From NCBI RefSeq assembly GCF_035975855.1, contig NZ_CP109055.1, positions 7,502,001 through 7,566,000 on the forward strand: DNA of 64,000 nucleotides, given 5' to 3'. The notes beneath the pieces are model-generated. The model was not told the DNA's origin, did no database searches, and was given only the letters and a program-made list of their open reading frames with translations. The position numbers and the translations under genes were made by a program. Of the stretch, positions 25,303 to 34,742 are shown in pieces (position 1 is the stretch's first letter; every line of letters begins with the position of its first letter). This stretch comes from Streptomyces sp. NBC_01304. GTDB lineage: Bacteria > Actinomycetota > Actinomycetes > Streptomycetales > Streptomycetaceae.

Positions 25303-25506
25303 CGCTCCACGGTAGAGCCGACGAGCCGCCTACGGAGTCGATCCCGGTCACCGCAGCCCGCCCCAGCCAGTCACGGACTTCCACTGCACCCGGTGCGGGC
25401 GCACTGTTGTCCGTTGCCTCCTGTGACCGTTGATCGTGTTCGAGCTCTTGAGTAGGCGCGAATGGGAGGCAAGCGGCTGCTTCGGCTCACCACGACAGTA
25501 GTGAGA

Positions 25507-26328
25507 TCAACAGCGCCCACTGCATGCGCCACGCCATGCCTGCACCAGAGCTTCAACCGACGCGAACCGGTCAGCAGGGTCGCTGGCAGTGGCACGGTCG
25601 ATGACCTTCAGCTGAGACGACGAACCGCGCCACTCCCGCTCGTCATCGCCTGCATCCAGCAGCAGACGCAGGACCCGGCCGAGCACGAACACCGTCGTTC
25701 GGATTTCGATGGTCGAGCCTTTAGAGAACTCCTCCGGCGCCATGAAACGTCGCGAGCCTGGCAGCCGATCGGCCTCCAGGATGAACGGCCCCGGCCTGTA
25801 CTCGTCCAAATCGCACAGGGCCATGCGCTGCGCTCCGAAGTCGTAGAGGAAACACCCGTCGTACAGGTCGACTGCGACGAACCCGGCCTCCTCCACGGCC
25901 AGGTGCGCGCCGAGGATCGAGTCCAGGGACCGCAGAATCTCCGCAACAGGCAGACTGCGGAACCGAGCCATCGGACTCCCCGGAGCGGAGCGACCGCCGT
26001 GGTGCGCGACCGTCGGGTGGTACAGAACCTCGCCCTCAACCCACGGATAGACCAGCGCCAAACCGTCCTTGATCGGAATATGGTGGCGCAGAGGCACGAC
26101 CGCCGGATGCTGCACCGCGTCGTGCACATCCAGAGCGCGACGCAGCGAAGCTACTCCGGCCGAATGGGCCGCACTCTTCACGAACCACTGCTCACTCCCG
26201 ACCGCGACGCCGTACGACACGCAGCCCGAGTCCTGCTCCCGGAATACCTGGAAGACGTGGCCCACGTCTTCCAGGTACGGCTCCAGCAGTTCGACGAAAT
26301 CAACGTCCAGCAGCGGATGCGTCGGCAT
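25507..26328 (-). CDS. Divergent protein-kinase-fold protein
   Basis: A 273-residue protein from ATG 26328 with weak eukaryotic-like kinase landmarks in order. WFVKSA resembles the ATP-binding Lys strand, FVAVDLYDGCFLYDF resembles the HRD catalytic loop with only the Asp kept, LCDLDEY replaces DFG, and RFMAPEEF matches the APE motif. The Gly-rich loop is not clear, and Arg-rich RxDRF near the end resembles the kinase end helix. It may be a pseudokinase or a small-molecule kinase of this fold. Its stop is about 200 nt before the NUDIX gene and its start 60 nt after the ArgRS stop, suggesting cotranscription with ArgRS. Confidence 0.6.
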   Translation of the reverse strand: MPTHPLLDVDFVELLEPYLEDVGHVFQVFREQDSGCVSYGVAVGSEQWFVKSAAHSAGVASLRRALDVHDAVQHPAVVPLRHHIPIKDGLALVYPWVEGEVLYHPTVAHHGGRSAPGSPMARFRSLPVAEILRSLDSILGAHLAVEEAGFVAVDLYDGCFLYDFGAQRMALCDLDEYRPGPFILEADRLPGSRRFMAPEEFSKGSTIEIRTTVFVLGRVLRLLLDAGDDEREWRGSSSQLKVIDRATASDPADRFASVEALVQAWRGACSGRC

Positions 26329-26388
26329 TTTGACGATCCTGCCAGCACACATGCGTAGCCGTGCCGGCATTGCTCGTTCGGCTTCCGA

Positions 26389-28113
26389 TCACATCTGGTC
26401 AGGAGACTCGATACCGAGCAGGCCCAGCCCGAGTTCGAGAGTCCGTGCCGTCAGATCACACAGGACCAGGCGGCTCTGCCGGGTCTCGCCCTCCGAGCGA
26501 AGTACGGGGCACTTCTCGTAGAAGGTGGTGAACGTGCTGGCCAGGGAGTACAGGTAGGTGGCGAGCTTGTGGAATTCGAGAGTCTCGGCGACCGAAGTCA
26601 CCAAGCTGCCGAAGGCGAGCAACTCCAGCGCCAGTGCCCGCTCCGCGTGCTCGGTAAGGGCCAGCGCCGCGATGTCCCGCGGCGGCTCAGCTCCCAACCT
26701 CCGGAAGATGGAGCAGATACGGGCCCGCGCGTACTGCAGGTACGGCGCGGTGTTGCCGTCGAACGACAGCATCCGGTCGTAGTCGAAGACATAGTCCTTG
26801 AGCCGGTCCGTCGACAGGTCGGCGTACTTGACCGCCCCGATGCCCACCGCCCTGGCGACCGCGGCACGCGTCGCTTCATCGAGTTGCGGGTTCTTGGCGG
26901 CGATGACCGCGGCCGCCCTGCTCACCGCCTCCTCAAGGAGATCAACTAGCTTCACCGAGGCGCCGGCCCGGGTACGCAGCATCTTGCCGTCATCGCCGAG
27001 GATCGACCCATGCCCGACGTGCTCCGCCCTCGCAGGCGGCACGAGCCAGCCAGCATGCCGCGCTACGGCGTAGATCATGTCGAGGTGCTGGCTCTGGGGA
27101 AGCCCCACCACATACAGCAGCCGGGTCGCGTGCAGGCTGTGAAGGCGGTGCCGGATAGTGGCCAGGTCGGTGGCGCCGTAGCCGAAACCGCCGTCGCCCT
27201 TGCGGACGATGATCGGCAGCGGATCCCCGTGACGGTTGGTGTAGCCCTCGGGGAAGACACACAGTGCGCCTTCGCTCTCCTGTAGAAGGTCACGATCGTC
27301 GAGTTCGTCTACGACCTGCTGCAGGTGATCGTTGTAGGCGCTCTCGCCGACAAAGTCTTCCTCGGTGAGCCGTACACCCAGGAGCCCGTAGACGGTCATG
27401 AAGTACTTCTTCGACTCGTCGACCAGCGTGTGCCAGAGGCGCAGCGTCGTCTCGTCGCCGCTCTGGAGCAGCACCACCCGCTTGCGAGCGCGATCCTTGA
27501 ACTGCTCGTCGGCATCGAACTTGCGCCGGGCCGCCTGGTAGAAGCCGTTCAGGTCACCGACGGACAGTTCGTGGGCAGCCTCGGACTCGCCGATGTCCAG
27601 TAGGTGTTCGACGAGCATGCCGAAGGGCGTGCCCCACTCGCCGATGTGGTTCTGCCGGATGACGGTGTGGCCCTGCCACTCCAGCAGGCGTACCGCGGCA
27701 TCGCCGATGATCGTCGACCGAAGGTGCCCGACGTGCATCTCCTTGGCAGCATTCGGCGCGGAGTAGTCGACCGTGATCCTCTCCGGTACCTCGGCCTGGG
27801 GAACCCCGAGACGCTCGTCCCTGCAGGTCGCAGCCAGCAGGGAGCCCAGAGTCGTATCCGCGATCGTCATGTTGATGAAACCGGGGCCGGAGACCTCGAC
27901 GGACGAGCAGAGGTCGTCGAGGTAAGCAACCTTCACGACCTGGGTGGCGATGTCCTGGGGGTTGCCGCCGATCTTGCGAACGAGAGCAAGGGCGGCGTCG
28001 GACTGGAAGTCTGCTCGCTGGGATCGACGGACGGCCGGATCTACGGGGAGACCCGCCACTGATTCGAACGCCGGAGCCAACCTCTGGTGCAGTAGTTCTT
28101 CCAGATTCGCCAT
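26389..28113 (-). CDS. argS: Arginyl-tRNA synthetase (accessory copy likely)
   Basis: A 574-residue class I synthetase. The N-terminal Add1 domain leads into SAPNAAKEMHVGHLRST, the HIGH-type motif. The core continues to DDGKMLRTRAG, the position of KMSKS, here degenerate as in other ArgRS. The C-terminal DALR anticodon-binding domain has YLQYARARICSI. It ligates Arg to tRNA-Arg. Full-length, with no missing block seen. It sits among kinase-like, NUDIX and DnaB-like genes rather than core genes, so it may be a second copy; this needs the rest of the genome. No T-box sequence was found upstream. Confidence 0.92.
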   Translation of the reverse strand: MANLEELLHQRLAPAFESVAGLPVDPAVRRSQRADFQSDAALALVRKIGGNPQDIATQVVKVAYLDDLCSSVEVSGPGFINMTIADTTLGSLLAATCRDERLGVPQAEVPERITVDYSAPNAAKEMHVGHLRSTIIGDAAVRLLEWQGHTVIRQNHIGEWGTPFGMLVEHLLDIGESEAAHELSVGDLNGFYQAARRKFDADEQFKDRARKRVVLLQSGDETTLRLWHTLVDESKKYFMTVYGLLGVRLTEEDFVGESAYNDHLQQVVDELDDRDLLQESEGALCVFPEGYTNRHGDPLPIIVRKGDGGFGYGATDLATIRHRLHSLHATRLLYVVGLPQSQHLDMIYAVARHAGWLVPPARAEHVGHGSILGDDGKMLRTRAGASVKLVDLLEEAVSRAAAVIAAKNPQLDEATRAAVARAVGIGAVKYADLSTDRLKDYVFDYDRMLSFDGNTAPYLQYARARICSIFRRLGAEPPRDIAALALTEHAERALALELLAFGSLVTSVAETLEFHKLATYLYSLASTFTTFYEKCPVLRSEGETRQSRLVLCDLTARTLELGLGLLGIESPDQM

Positions 28114-28309
28114 CCCGGAACGCTATTCGGCCGGGACGGTGGCCGTCCATGGAATTAGCCACTCACGCACGTGAGGGCTTGCGGTATGTGCTGAAGGCGA
28201 AGGACGGCAGATGCCGGCCGTGTCCCTTGCGCACGATGCCGCCTCCCCGATCATGCGATGCACGCACCCCCAGGCTGGCAGTGCCAGAACTCTCCTGGAA
28301 GATACATAT

Positions 28310-29209
28310 ATGACCGACATGAACAGGGCAGAAGACGCCAACAAAGCGGAGGGCAGCTTCGCAGCCCTGCTGGAGACAACCCTCGACAGCATGGAGGAGG
28401 CGGGCATCGAGATGACGGGTATCGCGACAGGATTTCGGGATCTGGATGCCCTCACCCATGGTCTACAACCAGGGCATCTGACTGTGATCGCTTCCCGTCC
28501 CGGCATGGGGCGTACCGCCATGCTGAGTGGCATCTGCCGCCACGCTGCCATTGCTCAAGGCCATCCCACATCCGTTTTCACCTTCGAAGACACCCCGGAG
28601 GACTTCGGCCGGCGACTCATGGCGGCTGAGGGCCGCGTGGCTCTGCACCGCATGCGGTCGGGCACAATGGCCGACGAGGACTGGATTCGGGTAGCGAAGC
28701 GTGTACCCGATATCCATACGGCTCCACTGACAGTTCACACGCCTGCCTCCATGACGCTGAGCGAATTCCTGGACCAAGCCCGTGAAGATGTCCGGGACCG
28801 GGGAGCACGCCTCATTGCCGTTGACGGACTTCAGGACATCCGCCCGGACAAACGCAACGATCTGCGAGAACGTGAAGTCGGCGATACAGCGCGGGCGCTC
28901 AAGACCCTTGCCCGCGAACTTCGTGTCCCTGTCGTGGCTACGTCTCATCTCAACCGCGGACCTGAGCAGCGGTACGGGAACCGGCCGCAGCTCGACGACC
29001 TGCGCGAGTCAGGGGCGGTCACGTATGCCGCCGACATGATCATCTTGCTGTTCAGGGAAGACGCCTACGAGAAGGAATCCCCGAGGGCGGGCGAGATCGA
29101 CCTGATCATCGCGCGCAACCGGTACGGCCCGGAGTGCCTGATCACGGCCGCGTTCCAGCAGCACTACGGTCGGCTGGTCGACATGGCACCGTTGCCGACG
29201 CACGAGTGA
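28310..29209 (+). CDS. DnaB-like helicase C-terminal domain ATPase
   Basis: A 299-residue protein that has the RecA-like C-terminal domain of DnaB but no N-terminal primase-binding domain. GFRDLDALTHGLQPGHL leads to Walker A SRPGMGRTA, then FTFEDTPEDF, Walker B LIAVDGLQDI, and ATSHLNRG with the sensor residues, followed by DLRESGAVTYAADMIILL. These are diagnostic of the DnaB/KaiC-like group. Full-length DnaB is ~450 residues, so this is a stand-alone ATPase, common on actinobacterial accessory elements. The ATG at 28310 was chosen over upstream in-frame starts lacking family sequence. It diverges from the ArgRS gene. Confidence 0.82.
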   Translation: MTDMNRAEDANKAEGSFAALLETTLDSMEEAGIEMTGIATGFRDLDALTHGLQPGHLTVIASRPGMGRTAMLSGICRHAAIAQGHPTSVFTFEDTPEDFGRRLMAAEGRVALHRMRSGTMADEDWIRVAKRVPDIHTAPLTVHTPASMTLSEFLDQAREDVRDRGARLIAVDGLQDIRPDKRNDLREREVGDTARALKTLARELRVPVVATSHLNRGPEQRYGNRPQLDDLRESGAVTYAADMIILLFREDAYEKESPRAGEIDLIIARNRYGPECLITAAFQQHYGRLVDMAPLPTHE

Positions 29210-29354
29210 GTTTGCCCGCGGCTGCTGCGCGAAGTGGCCGCCGCGGGCCTTCATCTGCGGTGAGCGGCGGTGACCACAGCCATCTCGGCGAAGAAGAAGC
29301 TGAACCCACGGAAATTCGGTTCCATATACGGGAGTTGCACATGATCCTGAAGTC

Positions 29355-29912
29355 ATGAATGAGCCCGCCGAATGGCTCTCCCGCGGCCCAGCCCAGCTAC
29401 GCCGCTGGAGAAGTCGCGATGCCGAGACGGTGTACCAGCTCGTTGAGGAGTCAGTGGAGCACCTGCGGCCTTGGATGCCTTGGGTGGCAGAGCACAGCCG
29501 GGAGAAGTCCGCGGACTTCGTCGCACGCTGCGAAGCAGACTGGTCCAGCAGGACCGGGTACAAGTATGCGATCTGGAATGGGGACTCGGTGGCCGGCTGT
29601 TGTGCCCTGGTCCATCGCGGGTTCGGTGGAATGGAGATCGGTTACTGGCTGCACCCGGCTTTCACTGGCCGCGGACTTGCTACATCGGCAGCCTCCGCCC
29701 TCACTCGTCAGGCATTCGCACTGCGCGACATCGGCCGCGTGGAGATCATCCACGACGAAGCCAACGAGGCCAGCGCGGCTGTCCCACGGCGCCTCGGCTT
29801 CATCCGCGTCGAATCCCGTCCGGTATCGGCCCCGTCAGCGCCTGCCGACACTGGAGTCGATGTGGTCTGGCGCATCGAACGCTCTGTCTTCGGCAACGGT
29901 ATTTGCGGATAG
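29355..29912 (+). CDS. GNAT-family acetyltransferase (RimJ/RimL-like)
   Basis: A 185-residue protein with the GNAT acetyl-CoA site: GYWLHPAFTGRGLATSAASAL carries the R/QxxGxG/A pyrophosphate loop as TGRGLA. The opening RRWRSRDAETVYQLVEES and late RRLGFIRVE match the RimJ/RimL N-acetyltransferase branch. Substrates may be protein N-termini or small amines. It lies between the DnaB-like gene and the end of the phage head module, converging on the latter. Confidence 0.85.
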   Translation: MNEPAEWLSRGPAQLRRWRSRDAETVYQLVEESVEHLRPWMPWVAEHSREKSADFVARCEADWSSRTGYKYAIWNGDSVAGCCALVHRGFGGMEIGYWLHPAFTGRGLATSAASALTRQAFALRDIGRVEIIHDEANEASAAVPRRLGFIRVESRPVSAPSAPADTGVDVVWRIERSVFGNGICG

Positions 29913-29929
29913 GCCGCTGGCCCGGGTGG

Positions 29930-30247
29930 CTATCGCCGCGGACGGGATCGTAGGGGCACGGCGATTAGCTCGGATGAAGCAGTGGATGGGGCATCGGGTG
30001 CGGCCACTGTTTCGAGCTGTACGAGGTGCCGTTCAAGGGCGGTGACGTTGGCGGAGTTGTCGATGGTCGCGATGCCGTTGACCGTCACCTTCAAGGGCTC
30101 GGCGACGAGCGCGGCGAGGCGTTCGTGGAGCACTTCCAGCGCGACAGCCTTGGCGGAGCGCAGCCGCTCGTAGCGGGCGGCGAGGTCGTTGCCGTCGGTG
30201 TCGGGGCCGAGCTGGGCTTGGAGCCAGCGCAGTACATCTTCGTTCAT
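29930..30247 (-). CDS. Phage-module hypothetical protein
   Basis: A 105-residue acidic, helical protein starting MNEDVLRWLQAQLG at ATG 30247. It follows the capsid gene cluster on the same strand, after a hairpin at 30272-30300. No family was recognised. By position, after capsid, it could be a head-completion or minor structural protein, which is inference. Confidence 0.55.
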   Translation of the reverse strand: MNEDVLRWLQAQLGPDTDGNDLAARYERLRSAKAVALEVLHERLAALVAEPLKVTVNGIATIDNSANVTALERHLVQLETVAAPDAPSTASSELIAVPLRSRPRR

Positions 30248-30271
30248 ACGGGTCCTGATCGAAGGGGCGGT

Positions 30272-30300
30272 GGGGAAAAGCGGTTGCCCCGCTTCTCCCC
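30272..30300 (-). terminator. Stem-loop between small phage genes
   Basis: A 12-bp stem with one mismatch: GGGGAAAAGCGG (30272-30283) pairs with CCGCTTCTCCCC (30289-30300) around a 5-nt loop. It lies between the genes ending at 30317 and beginning at 30247. There is no clear T-run, so it is a Streptomyces-style terminator or processing hairpin. Confidence 0.5.
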
Positions 30301-30316
30301 ACCGCGCGGGTCTGCC

Positions 30317-30535
30317 CTAGGCGGGCTTCGCCTTCCGGGCAGACGGCCTATCGGGTGCTGTGTCATGGGAGGGCGGCTGTCCGCCCTCCCAGCAGCGCGG
30401 ATTCGTGATCTGCTCCACTACAGCCGGATCCGAGACCTCCTCGCCGGCGAGGAGTACGACAGGGACCCGTTCGACCGGGTTGAGGACATGGACGGTGGCC
30501 GACAGGACGCCGAGCGATCTCACGGCGGCGCTCAC
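30317..30535 (-). CDS. Small phage protein coupled to the capsid gene
   Basis: A 72-residue protein starting at GTG 30535, which overlaps the capsid stop codon as GTGA. Its central part, VVLLAGEEVSDPAVVEQITN, resembles the small post-capsid proteins of actinophages, which have a similar pattern of a Gly-Glu-Glu-Val-x-Asp turn and an ITNP element. The longer open frame upstream is antisense-free but out-of-frame capsid sequence. The C-terminus is Lys/Pro-rich. A head-assembly role is inferred from coupling. Confidence 0.6.
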   Translation of the reverse strand: MSAAVRSLGVLSATVHVLNPVERVPVVLLAGEEVSDPAVVEQITNPRCWEGGQPPSHDTAPDRPSARKAKPA

Positions 30536-31581
30536 AGGACGGTGGCGGTGATGTGGCAGTCCGGCGAGTACAGGACCGGCATCGCCGCCGCGGCGCCCTT
30601 GGTCCAAATCTGCACGGGGTCGTCCTGGACGTCGCGGGTGATGACGATGCCCGGGGCATCCTCGCGCTCGATTTGCGGGTTCGTGCCGCGGGACAGGGCC
30701 AGGGACTCGGTGGTGGTGCCGTACTGGGTCTGGCCCCACTTCGCACGGTCGGGCGGCAGCATGATCCATCGGTCATCCGGCAGGACACGCTTCGAGACGT
30801 CGTCCTGCCACACTTGCGCCTTGTAGAACGTCACGGGCGGAAGCCCGTACGTGCCGCGCACCGAGTTGACCTGCTCCGGGTTCAGAGTCGCGGTCGGCGT
30901 CTGACCGCCTGCAGGGGTGCCGTAGTAGGCGGCGCGGTAGGACTGATTGCTGGCCAGGTGTGACCACGCCTTGCGGGAGGTGAGGACCAACTCCGGGGCC
31001 GGGGCGCCGATGGAGTCGAGGTAGTCGATCCACCGCAGCTCATCCGCGATCGGATCCGCGTCCGGAGCGGACCACGGCTTCGGCGCGGTGGGCATGTTGG
31101 CCTGCGGTACGCCGTAGTCGACCTCCACGGTCAGCCCGTTCTCGCCGGCCAGGCTGAACTTGCCGTCCAGCAGCACATCACCGGCCGCGAGTTCGAGGCG
31201 GGAGCGGATGGCTTCGACATGACGCTCCACGTCGTCGTACAGGAGCTCCACCAGGCGGTCCTCGTCCGCACCGCGGGAAGCATCGAGGAGCAGCTGCTCC
31301 ATCTCGCCGACCAGGAGTTTCTGGCCCAGTGCGGGGAGAGTGCCCTCAGTCTGTGTGGATTCGGCCTGCCGCTTCGCGAATGGCACGGATGCGTCGTAGG
31401 CGCGGTAGGAGGCGGCGTTCACGCGGCGCTTGGACTGCCGCACCCGCCACTTCACGTCCTTCACCTGCGTCTCGGCGAACACCGACTGGGTGAGGAGGAA
31501 GTCCGCGGGGGTGGGAATGGAGCGGGCGTAGACCGTCAGGTCGGCTACGGATACACCCTTGAGGAGGTCGGCGACACTCAT
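30532..31581 (-). CDS. Phage major capsid protein (lambda gpE-like family)
   Basis: A 349-residue protein of the length of the phage capsid E family. It opens MSVADLLKGVSVADLTVYAR, followed by RQSKRRVNAASYRAYDASVPF. Later elements include YLDSIGAPAPELVLTSRKAW and a C-terminal domain with DAPGIVITR and YSPDCHITATV, consistent with that family. It starts at ATG 31581 overlapping the decoration gene stop (ATGA). Neighbours (decoration, scaffold-like and portal) support the assignment. It forms the head shell of the element. Confidence 0.82.
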   Translation of the reverse strand: MSVADLLKGVSVADLTVYARSIPTPADFLLTQSVFAETQVKDVKWRVRQSKRRVNAASYRAYDASVPFAKRQAESTQTEGTLPALGQKLLVGEMEQLLLDASRGADEDRLVELLYDDVERHVEAIRSRLELAAGDVLLDGKFSLAGENGLTVEVDYGVPQANMPTAPKPWSAPDADPIADELRWIDYLDSIGAPAPELVLTSRKAWSHLASNQSYRAAYYGTPAGGQTPTATLNPEQVNSVRGTYGLPPVTFYKAQVWQDDVSKRVLPDDRWIMLPPDRAKWGQTQYGTTTESLALSRGTNPQIEREDAPGIVITRDVQDDPVQIWTKGAAAAMPVLYSPDCHITATVL

Positions 31582-32006
31582 GCGCTCACCGCCCCGAAGA
31601 AGCGGATCTGTGCTGCCGTCGCGTTGTAGGCGATCTTCGCGGGATCAATTCCGCCCGGAATCTTCGCGGCCTTCACCGTGCCGTGCCAGAACAGCGCCGC
31701 CGGGACCTTCGTCGTGCCGGGGGTGAACGGCGCTTCGGCGTACACGAGGCCGGCGAGGGTCTCACGGCCGTCCTTTGCCGCCGGGTCGTACGGCCCGTAC
31801 AGACCGGAGGCGGTGATACGGCCGACCGGAACACCGGAGCGCACGTAGCCGTGCGGCTGCGTGGCCGTCGGCTCGACGTAGTGCGTGTTCTTGGTGAGTT
31901 TGGTCAGGTCGAGGGTGATGGTCTCCGTGGAGTCGGTGCCGTGCCGGGAGGCGAGCCAGTCCCGGTCAGCGGTCATTGTCACGGAGGTGGTGTACGGCTG
32001 GATCAA
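31578..32006 (-). CDS. Phage head decoration protein (lambda gpD-like)
   Basis: A 142-residue protein assigned from TTG 32006, which is 8 nt after AGGAG; the GTG at 32042 lacks a ribosome site. The sequence is rich in short beta elements: YVRSGVPVGRITASG, then LAGLVYAEAPF and an alanine-rich end. It matches the head decoration protein D pattern of a small trimeric protein that stabilises the capsid lattice. It is directly upstream of the capsid gene with ATGA overlap, the same order as in lambda-like heads. Confidence 0.7.
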   Translation of the reverse strand: MIQPYTTSVTMTADRDWLASRHGTDSTETITLDLTKLTKNTHYVEPTATQPHGYVRSGVPVGRITASGLYGPYDPAAKDGRETLAGLVYAEAPFTPGTTKVPAALFWHGTVKAAKIPGGIDPAKIAYNATAAQIRFFGAVSA

Positions 32007-32119
32007 CGCCGTTTCTCCTGGTGATGCGGTGCTGTCGCGCACTCACCGGATGGTGGAGCCGTCCACGAGGAGAAGCGGGGCGTGGTCCCCAACTTGCCGT
32101 TCTTCAACGGCAGTCGTTG

Positions 32120-32791
32120 CTACTCGGAGGCAGCGAGGATGCCTCGGCGTCGGGCCATTTCCAGTCCGGCGGAGCCGGGCTTGTTGTCGATGCCACCGGG
32201 GCGTGGCGGGGGAACGGAAGCCGGGGCGCCACCAGGGGCGGCGGGCAGCGGCTGGACGCTCGAGCGGATCGTGGTGAACAGTTCGGGGCGTCGCTCCTTC
32301 AGCTCCTCCACGGCTTCGCTGAGCGCGTCGCCGGTGACGTCGTCCGGGACGCGCAGGAGCGCCACGGCATCATCCAGGTCATGGCCCGTCGCCCCGACAC
32401 CGGAGAGTGCGGCGCGGAGGGTTGCGTCACGCTCGCGGACCCGGGCTGCGGCTTCACGAGCGGCAGCGTCCTTCTCGCGCGCGGCCAGCGCCTGCTCGCG
32501 ACGCTCCGCCTCGGACAGCTGCTCCTGCTCCGCCTGCCGGACACCGGCGAGATACTCCTCAAGCGCCCCCGCATTGGAGAAGCCGAGCTTCTCAATCAGG
32601 CTGCGCACAGCCGCTCGGCCACCTTGGTCCTTCTCGCGGGCCATCAGCGTGTTCAACTGCTTCTGGCTGATGTTGACGGTGACTTCGTCGTTCGACGGAT
32701 CATCCGGAGATGCACCGAGAACCGGGAGGATGGGACGGCCGTCACGCCGGTAGCCGAGCACGGCACGCGGAGTGGGCAGAGTGCGGGTCAT
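32120..32791 (-). CDS. Phage scaffolding-like protein
   Basis: A 223-residue protein with a long charged coiled-coil-like centre (about residues 40-140, rich in Ala, Glu and Arg: AEQEQLSEAERREQALAAR) and a Pro/Gly-rich tail ending MARRRGILA. This composition and the place between portal and decoration genes fit a capsid scaffolding protein. ATG 32791 follows GGGAG at 11 nt; TTG 32794 is the in-frame alternative. No protease domain is visible. The protein identity is inferred from position and composition. Confidence 0.62.
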   Translation of the reverse strand: MTRTLPTPRAVLGYRRDGRPILPVLGASPDDPSNDEVTVNISQKQLNTLMAREKDQGGRAAVRSLIEKLGFSNAGALEEYLAGVRQAEQEQLSEAERREQALAAREKDAAAREAAARVRERDATLRAALSGVGATGHDLDDAVALLRVPDDVTGDALSEAVEELKERRPELFTTIRSSVQPLPAAPGGAPASVPPPRPGGIDNKPGSAGLEMARRRGILAASE

Positions 32792-32942
32792 CAAGTGGTG
32801 CTACTCCCACGACGGCCCCGCGCCAAGATCGAGTCTACGTATCCCAAGAACAGACCCGGTGCATACGGTGTCAATGCGCCGCCATGCCGCAATCACACAG
32901 AGTCAGGCGGTCCTGTTGGACGTCGAGACACTGCGGCCCTGG

Positions 32943-34742
32943 TCACGGTCGAGGGAGCGCATTTCCATCGGCCCGTGGATCAGCCGGGGGAAGCGATGCG
33001 GACGACGCAGCTTCCGCTGGGCGACGCTCCCGTACCCGAGCTGCCTCCCGAGAGGTGATCCGCGTGACCTCCTCCCGTGCATCTTCAATCGGGTATCCGG
33101 CGTCCTGCAGCATCCGAATCCCGGTCTCCAGTGACAACACCCCGGCTGTCACACCCTTGACGACTTCGTCGAGGATCGCGGGCCGGTCGGTCGGGGTGTG
33201 CGGGCCGAACACGATGCGCGCAGCCAGCGTTGTCCCCGTGGTCCAGCCGTCGGCTCGGCCGGCCTGGTGGATGCGCTGCACCATCTTCAGCAGCAGCGCG
33301 TACTTGTGGGCGCGCGCGAGCCGCATGGAGTCCACCAGAGAATCCAACGGTCCGAGGGACAGCTGGAGGGCATAGCCGCTGGGTACATCGGATGGATCGA
33401 CTGTCCCCAGACTCACTGCGGGCAGACGGGCGTTGACCGATGCTCGTTCGCGGATCTCCTCCACGCGCGCTCGCAGTTCGGCGAGTTGGCCGGATGTGTC
33501 GAGGACGTCCATGCGGCCGCCGTCGGCGAGCTGGAACACCGTGCCGGGTTCGACGACCAGGGGCTTGGGACGGCCGGTGACGCGCTCGACTTCGGCGCGG
33601 GCTCCGGCCAGGCCGATGATCGGCGCCCCGGTGGTGGCGGAGGCACGGGCGGAATCGGTGTCGGTCTCCGCCAGCTCGTCGAGGGCCTGCATGACCTTCG
33701 CGAGGGCGGACTGCCCGAAGTGCTCACCATCAGCGACGGTGTTGGAGATGTGGACGAGCGGAATGAAGTCGAGGTGCAGATCCAGCCGGTGTAGGACCTC
33801 GCCATCGGCGCGGGTGCGGAAGTGCGCCTTGCCCATGGGCAGATCGTCCAGGCTCTGCCCATGGCGAAGGTCATCGAAGAACCATTCAGCGTCGGTTAGG
33901 TAACAGGTGGTCCTCGACGGCCGGTCTGGTGCCCATGGATAGATGCGCTCGACACTGCCCGCTTCCGCAACGTACCGGTCACCGAGCTCCAGCTCCTGCT
34001 CACCGGCTCCGCTGATCACAGGATGCCGGTCCGCTCGGCCGCTTCTGTCCTCGCCGCTGCGGGAGGCCGGAGCTACGGGCCCCAGCTCGTAGGTGATCCT
34101 GCGGACCTTCGCCTTCAATCCGCGCGTTGGATCTTCAGGTATCTCCCAGGCCAGATGCACCCGGCGCGGATAGTCGCCTGGGTCGGCGTCATCCTCGAGG
34201 ACGGGGAAGTAGAACCCAGGGTCGTAGGTCTTGAGCCGGACCCGACCCTTCTCAGGGTCCCAGGCCAGGAGATAGAGCCCATCGCCCAGGAGTACGGCCT
34301 TACGCTCCGCGGCCTGCATCCGCAGAGGTAGCAACTCGGACTCAGCCCAGTCCCGAAGACGCTGCTGTACGGCGGCCGCGGCTGCGAATTCGGGGGTGAC
34401 ATCGTCGTCACCCGCGTGCTCGGCGCCGGGCACGATGATCTGCTGTGTCTTCCCCAGCAGATGAGCCAGCATCGTGTCGACGAACGTCGACGGATCACCG
34501 AACTCCCGGCGCTCAGCCGCAGCCTCATTGCCGGCCAGAGTGGCCAGTTCGCCAGCTTGGTTGGAGTCGTACGCGGACAGCAGCTTGTACGCGGCCAGGC
34601 GGCGCACGGCATCGCCCGGCAGCCAGCTTGCCTGCAGCTCCGGCGCGAGCGCCCGATGAGGACGACCATCATGCGTACTAGCCATCACTGGCTTGTAGTT
34701 CAGCCACGACCAGGCGTCGGTCAGGAAGGTGCGAAGGCGCAC
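32943..34742 (-). CDS. Phage portal protein
   Basis: A 599-residue protein. The N-terminal half includes FVDTMLAHLLGKTQ and KAVLLGDGLYLLAWD, a typical portal clip and stem region. The middle has FIPLVHISNTVADGEHFGQS, a portal hallmark around the wing, and the C-terminal region has SGYALQLSLGPLDSLV. It would form the dodecameric ring through which terminase packages DNA. The GTG at 34742 lacks a good ribosome site, as does the internal ATG 34685. In an intact phage it would follow the large terminase directly; here 17 kb of unrelated DNA lies between them. Confidence 0.82.
   Translation of the reverse strand: MRLRTFLTDAWSWLNYKPVMASTHDGRPHRALAPELQASWLPGDAVRRLAAYKLLSAYDSNQAGELATLAGNEAAAERREFGDPSTFVDTMLAHLLGKTQQIIVPGAEHAGDDDVTPEFAAAAAVQQRLRDWAESELLPLRMQAAERKAVLLGDGLYLLAWDPEKGRVRLKTYDPGFYFPVLEDDADPGDYPRRVHLAWEIPEDPTRGLKAKVRRITYELGPVAPASRSGEDRSGRADRHPVISGAGEQELELGDRYVAEAGSVERIYPWAPDRPSRTTCYLTDAEWFFDDLRHGQSLDDLPMGKAHFRTRADGEVLHRLDLHLDFIPLVHISNTVADGEHFGQSALAKVMQALDELAETDTDSARASATTGAPIIGLAGARAEVERVTGRPKPLVVEPGTVFQLADGGRMDVLDTSGQLAELRARVEEIRERASVNARLPAVSLGTVDPSDVPSGYALQLSLGPLDSLVDSMRLARAHKYALLLKMVQRIHQAGRADGWTTGTTLAARIVFGPHTPTDRPAILDEVVKGVTAGVLSLETGIRMLQDAGYPIEDAREEVTRITSREAARVRERRPAEAASSASLPPADPRADGNALPRP

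Noticed and set aside
28114..28309. Possible T-box or tRNA-sensing leader before ArgRS
   Set aside because: Only a short CTCACG/CGTGAG palindrome and a GGACGG/CCGTCC pair were seen; no T-box sequence.
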